Source of the DNA: Deinococcus sp. YIM 77859
Lineage (GTDB): Bacteria > Deinococcota > Deinococci > Deinococcales > Deinococcaceae
Length of the DNA: 64,000 nt
Direction of reading: 5' to 3'
Assembly (NCBI RefSeq): GCF_000745175.1
Contig: NZ_JQNI01000004.1
Location: 155,001 to 219,000 of the forward strand
The notes under the pieces are model-generated. The model saw nothing but the letters and a program-made list of their open reading frames with translations. It had not been told where the DNA came from and did no database searches. The translations under genes were made by a program, and so were the position numbers. Positions 42,255 through 52,130 of the stretch are shown here, piece by piece. Within the stretch, counting starts at the first letter, position 1; each line of letters starts with the position of its first letter.

Positions 42255-43117
42255 GCGTTCCCCAGCTTCCGACCCAAGAGGCCCTGCGGACGGACGGCGA
42301 TCACCAGGATCATCAGCGCAAAGACCGCGATCTGCGCGAAGGTGGGAAAATACACTGCGCCGAAACCGTTGACCAGTCCTACCAGAAGGGCGGCCAGAAA
42401 GGCCCCCTCGATGCTGCCCAGCCCGCCGATCACCACCACGATCAGGGCGAAGAGCGTCATGGTGGAATCGAGCGTTGGCGTGAGGGCCAGCTGTGGGCTC
42501 CCCACCGCGCCCCCGAAGGCGGCCAAGCCGATGCCCGCCGCAAAAGTCAGCATAGAGATACGCAGGACGGGCAGACCCAGCGTCCCGCTCATCTGCTGGT
42601 CGGCAGTCACCGCACGGATCTTGGCTCCCGCCAACGTGCTCCTCAGAATCCAGCGCATCAGCCCGAACACCACCACCCCCAGGACGATCAGCACGAAGGG
42701 GTAACTGGGAAAGACCAGACCGCCCAAGGTGATCGGCCCTTCAAAGGGCGCGGGGGGAGATACGCTCTTGATGTCCGCTCCCCAAAAGTGGCGCACCGCG
42801 TCCGAGATGACAAAGCTCAGACCGAGCGTCAGGAGCACCTGGCGGAGTTCATGCCCGTGCAGGCGCGAGATCAGCAGGCGGTCCACCGCAACGCCCAGCG
42901 CGGCACCCAGCAGAGTAGCGACCAGCACGCCGATCCAGAAATGACCGCTGAGCTGCGTCACCGTGTAGCCGATGTAGGCGCTGAGCACGTAAAAGGCCCC
43001 ATGTGCGAGGTTCGCCACACGCGCCACCCCGAAGATCAGCGAGAAGCCCGCCGACAGCAGGAACAGCAGCATGCCGAAGGCGAGGCTGTTCACCAGTTGA
43101 AATAGAATGAGTTGCAT
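42251..43117 (-). CDS. livH: Liv-type ABC transporter permease, LivH-like
   Basis: 288 residues with about 8 membrane helices, N-terminal signature LFLLSAGFSLIFGVARVANLAHGAFY and loop STLAGAKIRAVTADQQMSGTLGL. It follows the binding-protein gene by 87 bases, which include a strong stem-loop. Confidence 0.9.
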   Translation of the reverse strand: MQLILFQLVNSLAFGMLLFLLSAGFSLIFGVARVANLAHGAFYVLSAYIGYTVTQLSGHFWIGVLVATLLGAALGVAVDRLLISRLHGHELRQVLLTLGLSFVISDAVRHFWGADIKSVSPPAPFEGPITLGGLVFPSYPFVLIVLGVVVFGLMRWILRSTLAGAKIRAVTADQQMSGTLGLPVLRISMLTFAAGIGLAAFGGAVGSPQLALTPTLDSTMTLFALIVVVIGGLGSIEGAFLAALLVGLVNGFGAVYFPTFAQIAVFALMILVIAVRPQGLLGRKLGNA

Positions 43118-43157
43118 GTCACTCCCTGGATGCCCGACATCCCCGAAAGAAGGACGA

Positions 43158-43193
43158 GGGGCCGCCTCCCCGCTAGGCTGGAAAAGCGGCCCC
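43158..43193 (-). terminator. intercistronic stem-loop between livK and livH
   Basis: GGGGCCGC at 43158-43165 pairs with GCGGCCCC at 43186-43193 around a 20-base loop. Such hairpins after binding-protein genes usually stabilise the upstream mRNA or partly stop transcription, giving more binding protein than permease. Confidence 0.6.
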
Positions 43194-43204
43194 GTTTGCC
43201 CGGC

Positions 43205-44377
43205 CTACTTGCCCGGGTCCTTGAAAGTCCCCAGGGTGGCGACGCGCTTGTTGATCAACCCCTGTGGGGTCTTGACGACCTCGCGCACGTACATCGGATT
43301 GATCACATTCTGAGTGACTGGGTCGAAGCGGAAGGTGCCGCGCGGCGATGGAAAGTTCACACTGCGCAGGGCGGCGAGCAGCGCTGACTTGTTTGCGGTA
43401 TTGCCGTTCGTCTTCTTCAGGGCTTCCACGATCACCCGGGCCGTGTCCCAGCCGCGCTGAGCAAACACGCCCGGCAACTCGCCTGGATATTTTTTCTTGT
43501 ATGCGTCGGTGAAGACCTTATTCTGCGCGCCGGGCAGGTCCTGCGCCCAGGGCAGGGCGCTGATGGCCCCGACCACGCTGTCACCGACGGCATCGATGAA
43601 CTTTTCGTCCGTCATGTCGCCAAACACCGCGAGCTTGATGGACTTATTCAGACCGAATTGCGCGAATTGTTTCATGAACAAAACAGCGTCGCTGCCCGAC
43701 AACACCGCGTACACCGCCTGCGGCTTTGCAGCAGCGATACGTGCCAGATAGGGGCTAAAGTCGGTGCTGCCCAGTGGCGTGTACACTTCCCCAGCGATCT
43801 TCCCCCCAGCGTTGGTGTATGAAGCCTTGAAATCCGCCAGCGACTCTTTGCCAAAGGCATAGTCAGCGGCGACCAGGAAGGTGTTCTTGCTGACCTTATC
43901 CGCCACGTACCGGCCGAAGGGGTTGTTGTACTGCCAGGCATTTCCAGAGACGCGGAACACGTAGGGGTTTTTTCGACTGCGCGTCAGGTCGTTGCCCGCC
44001 GCATTAAAAACAATCAGCGGCACCTTCGCCTTTTCCACCACGTCACTCAGGGCATAGGCACTGGGCGTTAGGACAATCCCTGCGAGAATATCCACTTTGT
44101 CGCTGCCGATCAGCTTATTCGCCTTGCGCAGGGCGACTGAGGCGTCGGCCTCCTCGTCCTCACGAATCAGCTGGATAGGACGGCCCGCCACCCTGTTACC
44201 GATGGAGTCGAGGTACAGGGTAAAGCCCTTGTAGCCTTCCTCGCCCAGCTGCGCATACACACCGGAAAAGGGCATGATCACGCCGACCTTGATGGGATCG
44301 TTCTGGGCCCGTGCTCCCCAGAGGGCACCTATACCAAGGGCAGCTGTGAGAGCGGCCAGAATGCGTTTCTTCTTCAT
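43205..44377 (-). CDS. livK: Liv-type ABC transporter substrate-binding protein
   Basis: 390 residues with a signal peptide (MKKKRILAALTAALGIG, cleaved near ARA-QN) and a Leu/Ile/Val-binding-protein fold (PIKVGVIMPFSGVYAQLGEEG). The ATG at 44377 is preferred over 44395 because GGAGGTGTC precedes it. It heads the livK-H-M-GF unit beside the pca/pob genes. An aromatic acid such as 4-hydroxybenzoate or a phenylpropanoid is the likely ligand; this is inferred only from location. Confidence 0.9.
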   Translation of the reverse strand: MKKKRILAALTAALGIGALWGARAQNDPIKVGVIMPFSGVYAQLGEEGYKGFTLYLDSIGNRVAGRPIQLIREDEEADASVALRKANKLIGSDKVDILAGIVLTPSAYALSDVVEKAKVPLIVFNAAGNDLTRSRKNPYVFRVSGNAWQYNNPFGRYVADKVSKNTFLVAADYAFGKESLADFKASYTNAGGKIAGEVYTPLGSTDFSPYLARIAAAKPQAVYAVLSGSDAVLFMKQFAQFGLNKSIKLAVFGDMTDEKFIDAVGDSVVGAISALPWAQDLPGAQNKVFTDAYKKKYPGELPGVFAQRGWDTARVIVEALKKTNGNTANKSALLAALRSVNFPSPRGTFRFDPVTQNVINPMYVREVVKTPQGLINKRVATLGTFKDPGK

Positions 44378-44437
44378 AGACACCTCCGGAGCCATCCAGC
44401 CAAAGGGTGCGGGACAGGCAGGAACGTAGGTTGTGCG

Positions 44438-45176
44438 TTAGGGCTCAGTGTAGCGGCGTGCTCTAGCGGAACCAGAGGTCTGTTCGTGATAAGCGAACGC
44501 ACCGGAGTGGGAGACGGAAGACCTCTGGCGCAATAACAGCGCTGTCCTATGACTGTCTTCAGAACGTGAGCAGGTGGAGTCGGCTTGCCAGCGAAGGTGG
44601 ACAATCCAGCGACACAGACCCACATCCTCCGTCCCCGAGAGGTTAAGCTCTTTGCTGTCCAGGAGCAGGAAAAGGGGGTCATGCCCGTCTCTCGCCCCTC
44701 TGAGAGCCAAGCAACCGTGCTTCTTGATGAGAAGACCGCCACTCCCCCACGCGGACCGTCCGGTCGAGCGCCAGGCTGAGGAGGCCAAACAGGCGGGAGA
44801 GGCGGTCCGGCTGGGTCATAGGAGCCTGGTCGAGGTTCAGCCCTCTCGTCTTCAGGGCGGAGAACGTGCATTCGATGCTCCACCTGAGCTGGTCGGTGCG
44901 CAAGGTGACCCAGAGGGGCAGGTCAGAGGCGACCACCTGCATCGGACTGCCATGGACCCAGATGCGCTCGAACACACCCCGAACGTCCCCAAGCTTCAGA
45001 TTCTGGAAGTAGTTTCGCGCGGGTTCCTCGTCCAGCAACGTATCTTCCCGAAGGGTCACAAAGAGCCCCTCGCTCGGCCGACAGAGGGTATGACGGCGGT
45101 GAAGAGGCTGTCGTCTTTGAGGGACGCGGCGAATGTGTCCACCTGCGAGAGGGAGGCAGGGGGCTGAATCACACAC
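44438..45176 (-). pseudogene. IS4-type transposase remnant
   Basis: The piece [43 protein letters not shown], here split for reading, is the C-terminal DDE region of an IS4/IS1634-like transposase with its YREK-like motif. It continues out of frame as [14 protein letters not shown], which matches the family tail. The N-terminal two thirds and both ends cannot be found. It is a frameshifted fragment. Boundaries are approximate, and the rest of 44378-45372 holds nothing else I can support. Confidence 0.6.
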
Positions 45177-45372
45177 CCTTTTGCTGCCCTTCCCTCTGCT
45201 GTTCTGCGTCCTGGTCGATATTTCTCTTGACCCGCCGGGTACCGAGGACTTCTATAGCATTAGAACGTCGTCTGGGACGCGCTTTTCCTCAGGCTGTCAG
45301 GTACTGAGCCCGATGGCCTTGAAGGAGCAAGCCCCCCATTCTGAACCGTCCCTCCATCAAATCCTGGCAAGT

Positions 45373-46572
45373 TCATCGTCCGACCGGCGTGTGAATGACC
45401 CTTGCCAGAAGCTGCGCGGCTGCACCACGCGCTGGAATGAAGGTACTGTCCGTGCGAACATGAAGACGAACGGGCGATGCGGAAGCATAGAGGTGATGTT
45501 GATGTTCCCCAAAGAAGGTCAGAGCAGGTTGAAGCAGCGGAGCACCTAGTCGGGTTAGCGCTCCACCCAGCACGATGTCACTGGGGTTAAGCGTGTGGTG
45601 TAGGTTCGTCAGTAACATTCCCAGCGCTTCACCGGCACGCCGCAGGGTGACCTGTACTTCTATGTCGTCCATCCGGTGCTGGAGGGCTGTCTCTAGGAGG
45701 ACTCCGGGGGGGATGCCAAGTGCAGCTCGTATCGCCCATCCGCTCACCAGCGTTTCGGCACAGCCGCGGTTTCCGCAGTGGCAGTATGCCCCTCCCGGTT
45801 GCAACACCGAATGCCCAATTTCGCCAGCAAGCCCCTGAGCACCGCGCAACAGGTGAGGCACAGGAGTTCCTACCATCAGGCCGCTACCAATCCCCGTTCC
45901 CAGGCTGAGGTAGGCCAGCAATTCCGGCTTGGCTGTCTCGGAAAAGTAAACCTCACCAAATGCGGCCGCCTTCGCCTCATTTTCCAGCAGCCAGGGACCG
46001 GGGAGGTCTGGGAGGAATGGTTTTAGGACCGTTAAGAAGGGGATGTTGCGCCAGCCTAAGTTCGGGGCGAACACCAGGGTAGACTCATGAAGCGCCACTG
46101 GGCCAGGAACGGCCACACCCAGTCCCAGGATCTCCCGGCCTGCCAGTTCGGGAAGGGCCAGTACTTCCGTGAGCAAAATAGCCAGCTGTTGGGCCGTCGC
46201 TTCGGGCGTGGTCGAGGGGGTCAGCACAGCGCGCTGTCCGAGGCTACGCCCCGTCAGCGTGCAGGCCACCACCCGCAGTCCCTGAACACCTACTTCCGCA
46301 CCCAGCAGAATGTGCCGCCCTTCGTTAAGGTAAAGAGCTCGCCCTGGACGTCCTACACTTCCTTGCTGTAGGCCACCCTCAACCAACCAGCCCTGATCCA
46401 GCAATTCCTGAACCATGGTGCCAACCGTGACCTTGGTCAGTTGTGTGCGCGCGGCCAGTTCTGCCCGGGAAATTCCGGGATCACGCCGAACTGCCTCCAG
46501 GATGGCTGAGCGATTAAGCTGCTTGAGAAACCCCTGGTCTCCGGCACGGATCTGGAGGAGCACTGAAGTCAT
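45373..46572 (-). CDS. ROK family transcriptional regulator (XylR/NagC-like)
   Basis: 399 residues. The N-terminal winged helix is [30 protein letters not shown], followed by a ROK sugar-kinase-like domain with the zinc motif [10 protein letters not shown] and the phosphate loops [10 protein letters not shown] and EIGHSVL. This layout is that of XylR and NagC repressors, which bind a sugar. It lies divergent from the GH8 gene with 388 bases between; paired sites GTAAAANNNTTTCAC lie there. A xylo-oligosaccharide or xylose effector is plausible. Confidence 0.9.
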   Translation of the reverse strand: MTSVLLQIRAGDQGFLKQLNRSAILEAVRRDPGISRAELAARTQLTKVTVGTMVQELLDQGWLVEGGLQQGSVGRPGRALYLNEGRHILLGAEVGVQGLRVVACTLTGRSLGQRAVLTPSTTPEATAQQLAILLTEVLALPELAGREILGLGVAVPGPVALHESTLVFAPNLGWRNIPFLTVLKPFLPDLPGPWLLENEAKAAAFGEVYFSETAKPELLAYLSLGTGIGSGLMVGTPVPHLLRGAQGLAGEIGHSVLQPGGAYCHCGNRGCAETLVSGWAIRAALGIPPGVLLETALQHRMDDIEVQVTLRRAGEALGMLLTNLHHTLNPSDIVLGGALTRLGAPLLQPALTFFGEHQHHLYASASPVRLHVRTDSTFIPARGAAAQLLARVIHTPVGR

Positions 46573-46634
46573 ACTCCCATCCTTTCAGGAGCATAAGAGC
46601 CATAGGGCGGAATGCACGAGTCAGGCTCAAATAA

Positions 46635-46649
46635 GTAAAAGCGTTTCAC
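46635..46649. promoter_or_regulatory. ROK-regulator operator 1
   Basis: GTAAAAGCGTTTCAC, a near-palindrome (GTAAAA/TTTCAC), 63 bases upstream of the ROK regulator start. It matches the second site before GH8, giving consensus GTAAAANNNTTTCAC. It would serve autoregulation. Confidence 0.6.
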
Positions 46650-46806
46650 AAACATGAGCGAACCTCAGTGTATCCCTTGGCAGAAGCCACCTTGTCCTCC
46701 AGGGGCGGTGGAATTGGGGAACAGAAGTTAGAGCCAGCGTACTACGCGTTTTCGCCGCGAAGCAGGATCGGCATCCATGTCGCCTGTCCCTTTCCCACTC
46801 TTCCTC

Positions 46807-46859
46807 TTGACGCCGCCACCCGACCCGTTTAGACTCTTTTTAGTGTAAAACTCTTTCAC
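46807..46859 (+). promoter_or_regulatory. GH8 gene promoter with ROK operator 2
   Basis: TTGACG (46807-46812) and TAGACT (46830-46835) are 17 bases apart. GTAAAACTCTTTCAC (46845-46859) lies directly at the expected transcription start, a position for repression. The remaining part of 46573-46960 shows no gene. Confidence 0.6.
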
Positions 46860-47346
46860 GAATTGGCATAGGACTGTAGACATCCACTCCGTTCCCGTGC
46901 AGTTGATCAGTCTGTTTCCTACCCGTTGAAATCCGGGGAACCCAGGCTCGAGGAGAACCTATGAAACGCAGCAAGGCTCATCTCACCCTCGTGGGCTTCG
47001 GCCTGCTTTCGCTGATCAGCTCGTGTGGCCTGACCCAGCGCGAGCCCGAGCACAGTGGAGCGTTCTACACCGGGAAGTACCGCAATCTCTTCACCGAGTG
47101 GGACATTGCCACGAGCACAGAGGTACAGGCCAAACTCGACGCCTATTGGAACAGCCTATTTGCCAGCACAGACAACGAGCGTCGAGTCTACTACTCGGCA
47201 GGCAGCAACGAGAACGGACCCATGGCCTACATTGCGGATATTGGCAACAACGACGTTCGCAGCGAGGGCATGAGCTACGGCATGTGACGTGCCCCCCGTT
47301 TCCCGGTCCAGTCCGATTGCAAATCCAGTGGCAATCTGGGGGTCAT

Positions 47347-47613
47347 ATGAAGGGGAAACGGTACACCGAGCAGCAGATTCTGGACATCCTCGGCCAGGTT
47401 GAGGCTGGGGGAGCGATCAGTGAGGTCGCCAGGACGCATGGTTTGGCCATCACCACCCTGTACCGCTGGAAGGCGCGCTACGGGGGGATGACCAAAGACG
47501 AAACCAAGAGGTTTCGTCTGCTGGAGGAGGAAAACCGCCGCCTGAAGAAGCTAGTCGCGGACCTGGCACTGGACAATCAGATGCTCAAGGAGGTGGTGGG
47601 AAAAAAGTGGTGA
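47347..47613 (+). CDS. IS3 OrfA (HTH)
   Basis: 88 residues with a helix-turn-helix (YTEQQILDILGQVEAGGAISEVARTHGLAITTLYRWKARYGG) and a leucine-zipper tail (LLEEENRRLKKLVADLALDNQML). It binds the element ends and helps to form the OrfAB transposase by frameshift at AAAAAAG. Confidence 0.9.
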   Translation: MKGKRYTEQQILDILGQVEAGGAISEVARTHGLAITTLYRWKARYGGMTKDETKRFRLLEEENRRLKKLVADLALDNQMLKEVVGKKW

Positions 47614-48461
47614 CGCCTGAGGCCACGCCCCAGGCGCAAACACCCGTCAAGAAGCAGATGGTGGGGTTCCTGCGCCGTGAATTCCAGGTCAGTGAGCGCC
47701 GGGCCTGCCAGGTACTGGGCTTCTGGCGTTCGACCCAGAGGCATAACAGCCCTAAAAAGGAGGGTGAACGAGTTCTGATTGACCGTCTGCGGGTCCTGGC
47801 GCAAGAACGTCCCCGCTTCGGATACCGGCGGCTCCATACGCTGCTCAGGCGCGAAGGGACACAGGTCAATCACAAGCGCGTATACCGCCTGTACCGAGCA
47901 GAGGGACTCGCAGTCCGGCAAAAGGGGCGCAAGAAGCTGACGGGAAGGCAGCGGGTGCAGAAACCTGAGGTTTCTGCACCCAATCAGCGATGGAGCATGG
48001 ACTTCATGTCCGACCAGCTCGCCTCCGGACAGCGTTTTCGCGTCTTCAACGTCGTGGACGACTTCACTCGCGAGAACCTAGTCATGCACATCGGGACCTC
48101 GATCACCGGGGCGGATGTGGTGCGTCGCCTGACCGAGGTGGTGGCCGTGAGGGGTTGCCCGACGAGCATCACCACGGACAACGGCCCCGAATTCATCAGC
48201 AAGGCCTTGGATCAGTGGACCCATGAGTTGGGCATCGCCCACGTCTTCATCACACCGGGGAAACCCATGGAGAACGCTTACATCGAGAGTTTCAATGGGA
48301 GGGTGCGGGATGAGTGCCTGAATCTCCACTGGTTTCAAAGCCTTCCCGAGGCACGACTGGTCATTGCCGCCTGGCGCGAGGATTACAACCAAGTCAGACC
48401 GCATAGCAGTCTGGACGGCCAGTCACCGAACGAGTTCGCCCGCCTGCAAAAGGCGGGCTGA
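47607..48461 (+). CDS. IS3 OrfB transposase (rve integrase core)
   Basis: 284 residues. An HTH_21 part (RFGYRRLHTLLRREG) leads to the rve core with the DDE triad: Asp in WSMDFMSD, Asp in TTDNGPEF, and Glu in AYIESFNGRVRDECL. It starts at GTG in the -1 frame relative to orfA and is normally made as a fusion. A perfect 13-bp inverted repeat (GGGTGCAGAAACC) lies in the gene at 47953-47981. Confidence 0.92.
   Translation: MVTPEATPQAQTPVKKQMVGFLRREFQVSERRACQVLGFWRSTQRHNSPKKEGERVLIDRLRVLAQERPRFGYRRLHTLLRREGTQVNHKRVYRLYRAEGLAVRQKGRKKLTGRQRVQKPEVSAPNQRWSMDFMSDQLASGQRFRVFNVVDDFTRENLVMHIGTSITGADVVRRLTEVVAVRGCPTSITTDNGPEFISKALDQWTHELGIAHVFITPGKPMENAYIESFNGRVRDECLNLHWFQSLPEARLVIAAWREDYNQVRPHSSLDGQSPNEFARLQKAG
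47953..47981. repeat. perfect 13-bp inverted repeat inside orfB
   Basis: GGGTGCAGAAACC, TGA loop, then GGTTTCTGCACCC. It lies between the HTH_21 and rve parts and would form a very stable hairpin in the transposase mRNA or in single-stranded DNA. Confidence 0.85.
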
Positions 48462-49157
48462 GGTACGCTAGTTGTTGCAAAAGGCCTGGACCGATAAATG
48501 GGGCACCCTCACATGATGATTGCAGTGCAGATGGACAAGCAGGCAGAGTTCAACGCCTTATGGAACTACGCCAAGAGCAGGATGCAGCATCAGTCCGGAC
48601 CTCGCGCTGGGTATTTCGCGTGGCACACGGACTTCGAGGGCCATATCCTCGATGCCAATCCGGCCAGTGATGGCGAGGAATACTTTGCAACCGCATTGTT
48701 CTTCGCATCCCACCGTTGGGGGAATGGACAGGGCATCTACAACTACAGCGCAGAGGCCAATAACATCCTCAATGTTATGCTTCACAAAGAAGATATGAAT
48801 GGTGGTGTGGTGGATGGCATCACCAACATGTTCAACCGGGAACACAAGCAGGTAGTGTTTGTTCCAGAGGGAGAAAATGCCGGCTTCACAGATCCCTCTT
48901 ATCACTTGCCCGCCTTCTACGAGTTGTGGAGCCGCTGGGCAACCGGCTGGAATGGTCAGCAGACAGCAGACCGCAGGTTCTGGAGTGCGGCTGCCAAAGT
49001 TAGCCGCGAGTACTTCCAGAAGGCCACACATCCCGAGACTGGCCTAGTCCCCGATTACGCCGAGTTCGATGGCACGCCTAAAGGCCCTTCTTGGAATCCC
49101 GGTGCTGCCAATTTCCGTTTCGACGCCTGGCGGACTGCGGTCAACTGGTCTGTGGAT

Positions 49158-49192
<35 letters not shown>

Positions 49193-49615
49193 CCTCACGG
49201 ACAAGCTGCAAAGTTTCTTTCAGAAGGAAGGTCTGGACAACTACGTCAACCAGTACACCCTAGACGGTACTCGGCTCTCGGCCGACCGCTCCAGCGGGCT
49301 GATCGCTAGCAATGGGGCAGCATCCCTAGCCACCAACACCGTACGTGCCCGACAGTTCACCCAAGAACTCTGGAAGCTTGAGCCGCCGACCGGCAAATGG
49401 CGGTACTACGACGGACTACTGACCTTCATGGCGCTGCTGCACGCTAGCGGAAACTTTCGGATTTACTGATCCCCCGATCCTGATAGTCTGACAGATTTAA
49501 TAAGCTTATGGTCTGCCCCCCAAAAACTGGGCAAAACTGACTGGAGACCATCGGCTCGCCTCCCGACGGGGGACGGGGACTTCCCCTGATCCCCGCGAGA
49601 AAGCGAGGATGACCC

Positions 49616-49884
49616 ATGAAGCAGAAGCGGTTCAGCGAGGAACGGATCATCAAGCTGCTCCAAGACGCTAAACAAGGCGAAAAGCCCATTGAAGAGTTGT
49701 GCCGGGGGCTGGGTGCAGCACGGCCTCCTTTTACGCCTGGAAAGCGAAATACGGCGATGCCAGCGTGGACGAAGCCCGGCGGCTTCGTTAGCTCGAACGT
49801 GAAAACGAGCGCCTGTTGAAGCTGGTGGGTCAGCAGCGCCTGGAGCTGGAGGGGATGAAGGAACTGCTTTCAAAAAAGCGCTAA
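49616..49884 (+). pseudogene. IS3 OrfA, frameshifted and with a stop
   Basis: It begins MKQKRFSEERIIKLLQDAK, the family start, but shifts frame after CRGLG. In the next frame ASFYAWKAKYGDASVDEARRLR continues, then an in-frame TAG stands between LR and LERENERL. The C-terminal part ends KELLSKKR. At least two lesions. Confidence 0.85.
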
Positions 49885-49916
49885 CGGCTCCCGAGCGCCG
49901 GGAGGCCGCACAGCAC

Positions 49917-50710
49917 TTGGTCCGCAAAAATATTCGACAGCAGCGGGCGTGCGAGCTGGTCGGTCTGCCTCGTTCCTCGCTGTCCTACCGCCCACATCCC
50001 AAACATGATGAGCGGCTCATCAGAACGCTGGCCCGCGAGCATCCCCGCTGGGGATGCCGGCGGGTTCACGCCACGCTGCGCCGCGAAGGGGTGCAGGTCA
50101 ACCGCAAGACCGTGCACCGTCTCTGGAAGAGCGAGGCCCTCGCTCTTCCCACCCGCCGGAAGACGAGAAAGATTTGCGCTGGGCAGCACATTCCTCTTCG
50201 GGCGGAGCAGCCGAACCAGGTGTGGACCTACGATTTCGTCTTCGACCAGACGCTGACCGGGCAACCCCTGAAAATCCTGACTTTGACCGACGAGTTCACC
50301 CGGCAATCGCTGGCCCTGCGCTGTGGGCCGGCTTTCACGTCGGTGGACGTGAAAGCCGGCCTGGTCAAGGTGATGCGCGAACGAGGTGTGCCGAGCTTCC
50401 TCCGCAGCGACAACGGCCCCGAGTTCATCGCCCATGATCTGAAGGTCTGGCTGGCGGTGCAGGAGGTGGGCACCCGCTACATCGACCCAGGACAACCCTG
50501 GCAAAACGGCGTGGCTGAGAGTTTCCACGTCCGTTTACGCGACGAGTTGCTGAACGCCGAGGTCTTCCACTTGGCCCAGCACGCTGTTGGACGGCTGGCG
50601 GACGTTCTACAACAGCGCCAGGCCGCATTCTTCTCTGGCCTACGTCCGACGAGTTCGCCCAGCGATGGGTCCAGCCCACTGCCCCGCCCGCCGTCGTACA
50701 CTCCACCTGA
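49917..50710 (+). pseudogene. IS3 OrfB transposase, C-terminus frameshifted
   Basis: The rve core is complete through the third catalytic residue: YDFVFD, SDNGPEF and GVAESFHVRLRDELL. Beyond AEVFHLAQHAVGRLA the frame is wrong. The expected tail appears first as LDGWRTFYNSARPHSSLAY and then, after a second shift, as SDEFAQRWVQPTAPP. Two shifts remove the normal end. A 16-bp inverted repeat is at 50326-50361. Confidence 0.82.
50326..50361. repeat. perfect 16-bp inverted repeat inside orfB of second IS3
   Basis: GGCCGGCTTTCACGTC, loop GGTG, then GACGTGAAAGCCGGCC. It lies in the rve domain between the first two catalytic Asp codons. The position differs from the hairpin in the first IS3 element. 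Confidence 0.88.
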
Positions 50711-50758
50711 GTCGAGTCTCCAGTCAGCTTCGTCCATAAATCTGGGCCAGTCCACTTA

Positions 50759-51067
50759 TTTTATGAGTTCAAGCGAAAAACGAGCTTTCAGCACACCTGG
50801 AGGTGAGTAAGGGGGCAGAGCGCTTCATGGTCCCCGGTGGCTTGACGTCAGGGTCACACAGAAGGATCAGGGCCTACTGAACTACCCGCAGATCCAGTTT
50901 GAGGTCGCTCAATCCACACTGTCAGTGAGATCAATCCTCCACGGTTTCTCTGCTGTACGATGTGAAGCCCTTCCGGGACCAGCAACAGGGGGCGATGACC
51001 AGGACCACAATCAGTCCAAGGCTGGTGGCGTCACGGAATTTCAAGTGCTTCAGAAAGCCCTCCTCCT
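50759..51067. other. intergenic stretch without recognisable gene
   Basis: About 310 bases between the second IS3 and the IS5-type element. No frame here has coding character and I see no convincing motif. Likely remnant DNA between insertions. Confidence 0.5.
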
Positions 51068-51077
51068 TAGAGGTCAT

Positions 51078-51121
<44 letters not shown>

Positions 51122-51703
51122 AAAGCCCAGGAAGTTCTGGGCTTTGCGCTCGTCACGGGTTCGGGCGCAGCGGGAGGATTGCAACCAGGCGATGGTCCGC
51201 TCGACCTTCCAGCGCCGCTTGTAGCGGCGCAGCGGGCGTCCATCTTGCATTTTCTGCGTCCGGTTCTTGCGGTTAGGCGCGATCATCTCCATCCCCAACG
51301 CAGCCAGCTCTGCATCCAGAGGGTCGCTGTCGTACGCCTTGTCCCCGATCAACCGCTTGGGAAAGTCCAGGCCGAAGGAAGCTTCCAAAGTAGCGTGGAC
51401 CAGGGTGACTTCACCGGAGCTGGCCCAGTCGGTGTGGACGGTGAGCGGCAACCCGCTCGCGTCCACCATCAGCATGATTTTGGTGCCCTTGCCCTTCTTG
51501 GTGGGCCGACGTCCAAGCCTCCTTTTTCGCGGCACTGAAGGTGCCATCAATGAAGGCTTCCCGCAGGTCCAGCTGTTCTTGTTCCTCCAGCAGCTCGTAG
51601 AGCTGTCCCAGAACGTTCGGAAACACCGCGCGCTCATTCCACTCCTGAAAACGCTCGAAACAGGTGGACTTGGGCAGGTAGTCCAGTCGGGGGGGTAGCG
51701 GAT

Positions 51704-52130
51704 TCAAGGTAATGACGCGTTGTAGCGGTGGATGAAGAGCCAGACGACGAGTTCGAGGTTGGCCTGCTAACGGCAGAACGAGAGTCTTTTGCAGACCAGG
51801 AAGGGCAATGTGGCGCGAAGAGTGGCATGGAAACGTTCGATGTGTTGGGTTCCCCCCATGCAGTGCAGTGCGCCAAAGACCACCGCTTTGTAGGCCGACA
51901 AGCGGTCTGTCCTACAGACCGCATCCAAGTAGGGTGTGGGGAGGCTCTGCCACAGCCCAAAGGCCCCTGCTGCGTCTCGTTGCCCGAAGAAGCAGCCGAC
52001 GATCCGTCGGGAAGCTCAGTCCATCGCCAGCCAGATCCAGAGCCGACGGTCCCGACGACCAACGAACGTACATCACTCATCGCATTCCAGCACCAGCCCC
52101 GATGGTGCTGGAATGCTCAGGCTTTTTTGC
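51704..52130 (-). pseudogene. IS1 InsB transposase with stops and a frameshift
   Basis: In order: LVLECDE, TGA, FVGRRDRRLWIWLAMD, TGA, SRRIVGCFFGQRDAAGAFGLW, then PTPYLDAVCRTDRLSAYKAVV and ALHCMGG. A shift in a G-run follows, then TQHIERFHATLRATLPFLVCKR, TAG, and QANLELVVWLFIHRYNASLP. These are the conserved IS1 DDE transposase segments. Three stops and one shift make it inactive. Confidence 0.85.

Larger units (their letters stand above)
47285..48511 (+). mobile_element. IS3 family element (IS407 group), apparently intact
   Basis: 1227 bases starting TGACGTGCC and ending GGCACCCTCA. The ends are imperfect inverted repeats that share GTGCCCC and CGGTCCAG. It carries two overlapping genes, orfA and orfB, with a slippery A6G at 47601-47607 for a -1 frameshift. 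Both frames are complete and the DDE residues are present, so it may be active. It lies in the GH8 gene. Confidence 0.88.
47281..48515 (+). repeat. 4-bp target duplication CATG flanking IS3 element 1
   Basis: CATG at 47281-47284 and at 48512-48515 flank the element. Four bases is the size typical of the IS407 group. Confidence 0.8.
49509..50754 (+). mobile_element. IS3 family element (IS407 group), decayed
   Basis: 1246 bases, bounded by imperfect inverted repeats TGGTCTGCCC at the left and TGGACTGGCC (read inward) at the right. A 4-base duplication CTTA flanks it at 49505-49508 and 50755-50758. It carries the same gene plan as the first IS3 element but is only distantly related. Both orfs are broken, so it cannot move unaided. 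The slippery A6G at 49872-49878 survives. Confidence 0.85.

Noticed and set aside
51411..51707. Separate small transposase gene beginning at 51707
   Set aside because: It is the middle part of the IS5-type transposase; its apparent start lies inside the end of the inserted IS1.
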